From an uncultured Lachnospiraceae bacterium (lineage in GTDB: Bacteria; Bacillota; Clostridia; Lachnospirales; Lachnospiraceae): a stretch of 64,000 nucleotides of DNA. Made by a program: the position numbers and the translations under genes. Shown one piece after another: positions 60,068 through 64,000 of this stretch. A model generated the notes under the pieces. It was not told the DNA's origin. It saw nothing but the letters and a program-made list of their open reading frames with translations, and searched no databases. Numbering within the stretch: position 1 is the first letter of the stretch; each line of letters starts with the position of its first letter. The stretch covers positions 1 to 64,000 of the forward strand of contig CAUEYX010000010.1 in the NCBI GenBank assembly GCA_959022495.1, in the 5' to 3' direction.

Positions 60068-60829
60068 TCATTCCTGGGACACGCCTTCGCGGAACTCTGT
60101 GGTAAAAGCCGGGTCGTAGAGCTTCGACCGCTCATAGCCTCCATCCAGAATGTTCCCTACAATAATCAGGGCGGTCTTTGTCACATTCTCCGCCTCTGCT
60201 GTCTCCGCCAGCGTCCCGACAGTGCAGGGCAGTACTTTTTCATCCGGCCATGTAGCCTTATACACAATGGCCGCCGGGGTTTCCGCCTCATACCCCCCGC
60301 GGATCAGCTCCCCGGAGAGTGCTCCCAGCATTCCCGTGCTTAAAAAGATCACCATGGTGGCCTGATGGGCGGCAAAGGAGGCAATGGACTCCCGGTCCGG
60401 CACCGGGGTGCGGCCTGCCATCCGTGTAATCACCACGGACTGAGAAATGCCGGGCAGGGTATACTCCGCGCCCAGGGCCGCCGCCGCCCCGCAGAAGGAG
60501 CTGACTCCCGGGCACACTTCATAGGGAATCTCCTCCCGCTTCAGAGCATCCATCTGTTCCCGGATCGCCCCGTAAAGGCAGGGGTCCCCGGTGTGAAGGC
60601 GCACGATCTCCCTGCCTTCCCGGTGCCCCTCTCTCATTACATCCAGCACCTCCTCCAATGTCATGACGGCGCTGTTATATACCCGGCATTCTTCTCTGCA
60701 CAGTGAGAGAAGACCGGGGTTTACCAGGGACCCCGCATAGATCACGATATCCGCGCTCTGAAGGAGACGCTGTCCCCGCACGGTGATCAGGTCCTCTGCC
60801 CCGGGACCCGCGCCCACAAATGTAATCAT
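60068..60829 (-). CDS. cbiF: Precorrin-4 C11-methyltransferase CbiF (CobM)
   Basis: SAM-dependent methylation of the corrin precursor at C-11. The 253-aa protein has VGAGPGAEDLITVRGQ, VIYAGSLVNPGLL, LHTGDPCLYGAIREQM and the Thr/Pro-rich VVITRMAGRTPVPD typical of CbiF. It sits between cbiL and cbiH, with an 84-bp gap to cbiH in which nothing recognisable is seen. Confidence 0.96.
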   Translation of the reverse strand: MITFVGAGPGAEDLITVRGQRLLQSADIVIYAGSLVNPGLLSLCREECRVYNSAVMTLEEVLDVMREGHREGREIVRLHTGDPCLYGAIREQMDALKREEIPYEVCPGVSSFCGAAAALGAEYTLPGISQSVVITRMAGRTPVPDRESIASFAAHQATMVIFLSTGMLGALSGELIRGGYEAETPAAIVYKATWPDEKVLPCTVGTLAETAEAENVTKTALIIVGNILDGGYERSKLYDPAFTTEFREGVSQE

Positions 60830-60843
60830 CTCTTCTCTCCTCC

Positions 60844-61587
60844 TTATCCTTCTTTGACGATGAGCAGGGAATAATATCCCGCCTGCCCCGGGATCTCTTC
60901 TGCTCCCCGGAAGATCCGCTCCTGTTCCATGCCACAGTTCTCCACCATCATTACATCCATCTTTCTCTCTGTCAGGATCTGTTTCACTTCCGGCATCTTT
61001 CTCCCCGCTTTCATAAGCACCTTGGTCCCGGGAAGGTCCAGGCTCTCCTCAATCCCGTAGGAAGCCGGTACAATATGGATCTCCTCCCGGTTCTCCGCAA
61101 GAGGGATATTCAGCCTGGCCGCCGCCGCGCAGAAAGAAGGGATACCCGGCACAAGCGCTGTAGGATACCCTGCGCGCGCGAGCCTCTTATGTATATACAT
61201 ACACGTGGAATATACGGCAGGGTCACCCAGTGTCAGGAACGCCATATCCTTTCCCCCATCCAACAATTCTGCCGCCGCGCTGGCACTCTGGTCATGAATG
61301 TCTTTTAACACGGTTTTCTCCTTTATCATGGGCATGGGCAGGAACAGCTTTGCCTTCCCCTCCAGCTCCGGGACCGCCTGCAGAGCGATCTGGTATGCGG
61401 CGCATTTCTCCAGATAAGCGCCGTGGGCGCTGCCCGGTCCTTCCTCATAGACCGGGGAGAGAAGTCCCGGATCTGACACGGGCAGCGCCGCCACCTGGCA
61501 TTCCCGGATCAGCTTAACCGCCTTTAATGTCAGCAGTTCCGGTTCCCCCGGCCCCACTCCGATTCCCGTAAAAGTTCCGCACATCAC
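60844..61587 (-). CDS. cbiL: Precorrin-2 C20-methyltransferase CbiL (CobI)
   Basis: First methyltransferase after cobalt insertion, acting at C-20. The 247-aa protein has GIGVGPGEPELLTLKAV, MAFLTLGDPAVYSTCMYIHK and IPSFCAAAARLNIPLAENRE. The start is GTG 61587 or ATG 61584 (MCGTFTGIGV), both behind AGGAGGAGA. It is between cbiD and cbiF. Confidence 0.96.
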   Translation of the reverse strand: MMCGTFTGIGVGPGEPELLTLKAVKLIRECQVAALPVSDPGLLSPVYEEGPGSAHGAYLEKCAAYQIALQAVPELEGKAKLFLPMPMIKEKTVLKDIHDQSASAAAELLDGGKDMAFLTLGDPAVYSTCMYIHKRLARAGYPTALVPGIPSFCAAAARLNIPLAENREEIHIVPASYGIEESLDLPGTKVLMKAGRKMPEVKQILTERKMDVMMVENCGMEQERIFRGAEEIPGQAGYYSLLIVKEG

Positions 61588-61598
61588 TTGGTCTCCTC

Positions 61599-62846
61599 CT
61601 ATTCCTTCCTAATCTTTTCAAGCAGGGCGTCTGCCCCTTTTGTTTTTCCTAACACCCCGTCTTCCGTCGAAAACAGGACCGCCTCCACAGCAAGTTCCTC
61701 CCCGGCCCGCCTTTTGAGCACATCCCCGATCCGTTCCATCACCGTATCCATCACCGGTGCCGCAAGGTCTTTCTCCTTCAAAATCTGAAGCGCCTCCGTC
61801 GTATTAATGCAGTCCATGATCCGCTGAACTGTGTACCGGTCCGCCCCTGCCATGGCGGCATGTGCCGCCAGCACTTCCATCCTGCAGTCCGCCTGCCTGG
61901 AATGAGTATTCATCACCCCGGCCGCCACTTTTACCAGCTTCCCTGCATGCCCGATGAGAAGAATGCCCTTCATCCCCAGCATGCGCGCGTCATCGATGGT
62001 CTCCCCGATGTAGTTGCTGCATTTGACTGCACAGGACAGGTCAGCCCCCATCTCCTGTTCCAGGAAATCACTGCCATAATTCCCGGGGGTAACACAGCAG
62101 AAAGCATGTCCATTATCCCTTAACACCTTCATTTCCAGATAAATGGTATCGGTCAGGGCCTTTTCACTCATGGGCTCTACAATCCCTGTTGTGCCCAGAA
62201 TGGAGAGACCGCCCTCAATCCCCAGCCTGGGATTAAAGGTTTTTTCCGCGGTTTTTTCTCCCTCCGGGATGGAGAGCGTCACATGCACAATCCCTGTACG
62301 CCCGTACTTTCGGCAGATGCCTCCCACGGCCTCCCGGATCATCTTTCTCGGGACCCGGTTCACCGCCGGGGCGCCCACCGGCTGCTCCAGCCCCGGGCGG
62401 GTCACCCGGCCTACCCCGGCCCCTCCGCTGATCCGGACCAGAATTCCATCATTCGGGTCCGGCTCATCGGCCGCAGCCGGCTCATCTTTGGCGCTTCTCT
62501 CCATGTCTCTGCCGTCCTCCATCTCCACCTGGGCACACACGAAAAGCCCGTCCGTCACATCCGGGTCATCCCCGCTGTATTTTCTCACCCCGCAGCGGAC
62601 AGAGCCCGGCATCCAGCAGATCTCTTCCACATCCAGGCACAATTCAATGCCCTTCGGAGTCATAAGACGCACCTGGGGGATCTCCTCACCGGAGAAGAGC
62701 ATCTGCGCGGCCGCTTTTGCCGCGGCGGCGGCGCAGCTTCCGGTAGTAAACCCAAGCTTAAGACCGGAACGGGTGCGGCCGATATCATATGTTCTACGTG
62801 TGGTGTCCGGCCTCTTCTGTGCCGTATCCGCTCTTCTTTCCTGCAT
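61599..62846 (-). CDS. cbiD: Cobalt-precorrin-5B C1-methyltransferase CbiD
   Basis: Anaerobic-pathway enzyme methylating C-1. The 415-aa sequence has the hallmark GFTTGSCAAAAAKAA (about 32-46), GILVRISGGAGVGRVTRPG, SILGTTGIVEPMSE and GHAGKLVKVAAGVMNTHS. Its presence with CbiK identifies the oxygen-independent, early-cobalt pathway. It lies between cbiK and cbiL; ATG 62846 gives a 30-residue N-terminal leader before the conserved part. Confidence 0.97.
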   Translation of the reverse strand: MQERRADTAQKRPDTTRRTYDIGRTRSGLKLGFTTGSCAAAAAKAAAQMLFSGEEIPQVRLMTPKGIELCLDVEEICWMPGSVRCGVRKYSGDDPDVTDGLFVCAQVEMEDGRDMERSAKDEPAAADEPDPNDGILVRISGGAGVGRVTRPGLEQPVGAPAVNRVPRKMIREAVGGICRKYGRTGIVHVTLSIPEGEKTAEKTFNPRLGIEGGLSILGTTGIVEPMSEKALTDTIYLEMKVLRDNGHAFCCVTPGNYGSDFLEQEMGADLSCAVKCSNYIGETIDDARMLGMKGILLIGHAGKLVKVAAGVMNTHSRQADCRMEVLAAHAAMAGADRYTVQRIMDCINTTEALQILKEKDLAAPVMDTVMERIGDVLKRRAGEELAVEAVLFSTEDGVLGKTKGADALLEKIRKE

Positions 62847-62857
62847 ACGATTCTCCC

Positions 62858-63628
62858 TTACTCAGCCGCTTCCCGGATATGCTCCTTAAAAATCCCGCGG
62901 ATTCCCTCCAGCTCGCCCAGCCCTTTTAAGACCACGCGCACCTTGTACCCCGCATGTTCAAGCTCACTTTTCCAGGAGTCCTCCTCTCCAGCCATATCGT
63001 TCTTGGCATGGTCTCCCGCAACCAGCATAAATGGCATCAGCACCACTTTCTCCGCCCCGCTGATCTTCAGCTTGGTCATCACATTGTGCAGATCCGGGAA
63101 ATTCTCCACCGTCCCCACCAGCACACGGGTGTAGCCCAGCGCGTGGAAGGTGTACTCCAGCATGGGATAGGCCGCGTTGGCGTGGTGATCCGTACCGTGC
63201 CCCATCAGGACAAGGGTCTCATCCGGGGACAGCTCTGTCTGGGCCATCACTGCATGGACTGCCTTTTTATAGTCATCCACACTGCTCAAAAGAGGCTTTC
63301 CCACCCGGACCCATTCAAAGACACCTTCATATTTTTTCAGATCTTCCAGCATCCGGTCATTTTCAATCCCGTTAATGATATGGGTCGGCTGCACAATTAT
63401 CCGCCGGATACCGTCCTCTGCCATCTGTTTCAGCGCTTCCTCCACCGTATAGATGTGCATTCCTTCTTCCCGCTTTAATCTGCGCAGGATCATGTGGCTT
63501 GTAAAAGCGCGGTAAACCCGGCAGTCCGGAAACGCCCCGGCGATATCCTGCTCCAGTGTCCGGATCGTCTTTTCCATGGTATCCAGATGGCTGGTCCCGA
63601 AACTTACTACAAGGATTCCCTTTTTCAT
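62858..63628 (-). CDS. cbiK: Sirohydrochlorin cobaltochelatase CbiK
   Basis: Inserts Co2+ into sirohydrochlorin at the start of the anaerobic pathway. The 256-aa protein begins KKGILVVSFGTSHLDTMEKT and carries metal-binding His in MGHGTDHHANAAYP and near VAGDHAKND. No signal peptide, so a cytoplasmic enzyme. It follows cbiO directly (shared base at 63628), which links metal uptake and insertion. Confidence 0.95.
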   Translation of the reverse strand: MKKGILVVSFGTSHLDTMEKTIRTLEQDIAGAFPDCRVYRAFTSHMILRRLKREEGMHIYTVEEALKQMAEDGIRRIIVQPTHIINGIENDRMLEDLKKYEGVFEWVRVGKPLLSSVDDYKKAVHAVMAQTELSPDETLVLMGHGTDHHANAAYPMLEYTFHALGYTRVLVGTVENFPDLHNVMTKLKISGAEKVVLMPFMLVAGDHAKNDMAGEEDSWKSELEHAGYKVRVVLKGLGELEGIRGIFKEHIREAAE

Positions 63629-64000
63629 TATTCTATCCTCCTTAACAGCTCTTCCATCGTCTTTGGCGGCTCCATTTCCCGGGAGAGCATTCCCTTCTCC
63701 CTCATCCGCCGGTACAGCCGCATCACCGCGGGCAGTTCCAGGTTCGCCTGCTCCATCGCCGCCTCATCACCGAAGACCTGCCGGGGGGAGCCCTGCCGCA
63801 GCACCTTACCTTCATTTAAAAGTACAACCTCATCCGCCCAGGCATACGCATAATCCACGTCATGGGTGGCCATAAGGATGGTCAGTCCCTCTTCTGCCAG
63901 ACTCTCCACAATGGAGCGTACCAGCTTCCGATGCTTCGGGTCCAGAGATGCCGCCGGTTCGTCCAGAATCAGAACTTTTGGGTGCATCACCAGGATATCC
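63628..64000 (-). CDS. cbiO: Cobalt ECF transporter ATP-binding protein CbiO (5' end beyond window)
   Basis: Partial ATPase, C-terminal ~124 residues. The Walker B region HPKVLILDEPAASLDP, D-loop and H-loop LTILMATHDVDYAY are present; Walker A and the signature lie beyond base 64000. The tail VVLLNEGKVLRQGSPRQVFGD is typical of CbiO/EcfA. Its position before cbiK suggests cbiM, cbiN and cbiQ follow further upstream. Confidence 0.9.
   Translation of the reverse strand, partial: DILVMHPKVLILDEPAASLDPKHRKLVRSIVESLAEEGLTILMATHDVDYAYAWADEVVLLNEGKVLRQGSPRQVFGDEAAMEQANLELPAVMRLYRRMREKGMLSREMEPPKTMEELLRRIE

Noticed and set aside
1..64000. tRNA, rRNA, transposase or phage genes
   Set aside because: I looked on both strands and found no tRNA cloverleaf, rRNA or transposase/integrase-like protein; nothing supports a prophage or insertion sequence apart from the palindrome family.

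Overview
The window looks like the chromosome of an anaerobic, spore-forming-lineage Firmicute of the Clostridia, most likely a Lachnospiraceae-type gut organism. The evidence is a CIRCE-controlled hrcA-grpE-dnaK-dnaJ operon next to hemW and lepA, a Spo0A DNA-binding-domain protein, a trimeric NAD-linked [FeFe]-hydrogenase, an oxygen-independent (cbi-type) cobalamin pathway and strong AGGAGG-type ribosome binding sites. The species is inference; no rRNA or tRNA gene was seen. Almost all genes are on the minus strand, so operons mostly read from high to low coordinates.

Layout. 1-650: noncoding DNA downstream of dnaJ, made of long related inverted repeats. 651-11720: dnaJ, dnaK, grpE, hrcA (with CIRCE and promoter), hemW, lepA, holA and an ABC-F ATPase. 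12035-12481 (+): stand-alone Spo0A C-terminal-domain protein behind 0A-box-like sequences. 12593-15675: deoB-udp-deoC-cdd nucleoside salvage operon. 15821-22269: an unknown protein, a histidine phosphatase coupled to an alpha/beta hydrolase, an Mrp-type Fe-S carrier ATPase, a MATE exporter and a PurF-like protein lacking the catalytic cysteine. 22401-25595: a three-gene ABC-2 exporter, divergent from 25842-29730 (+), which holds a NarL-type two-component system translationally coupled to a GlgX-type debranching enzyme. 29701-30061: a ~360-bp palindrome of the same family as the one at 1-650. 30061-35100: hydrogenase operon. 35353-36465: alanine dehydrogenase. 36692-40021 (+): DRTGG / anti-sigma-type kinase / sensory hydrogenase-like protein / DRTGG / PHP cluster, divergent from ald across a symmetric promoter-operator palindrome. 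40076-64000 and beyond: a very long cobalamin locus with sirC, cbiC, cobU-like, a dipeptide/nickel-type ABC importer, cobA-hemD, hemC, cbiP, cobD, cbiB, a CobC-like phosphatase, cobS, cobT, cbiA, cbiET, cbiH, cbiF, cbiL, cbiD, cbiK and the start-truncated cobalt transporter ATPase cbiO.

How it fits together. The hydrogenase operon couples NADH and ferredoxin oxidation to H2. The neighbouring plus-strand cluster has the composition of an H2/redox-sensing signalling module. The cobalamin locus covers most steps from uroporphyrinogen III to adenosylcobalamin, but CbiG, CbiJ and the corrinoid adenosyltransferase are not in the window.

The most unusual signals are the long-palindrome repeat family at two loci about 29 kb apart, the mirror-symmetric divergent promoter between ald and the sensory cluster, the PurF paralogue without its nucleophile, the Spo0A-domain orphan with 0A-like boxes, and a three-copy 50-bp tandem repeat at the hemC/cobA-hemD junction.
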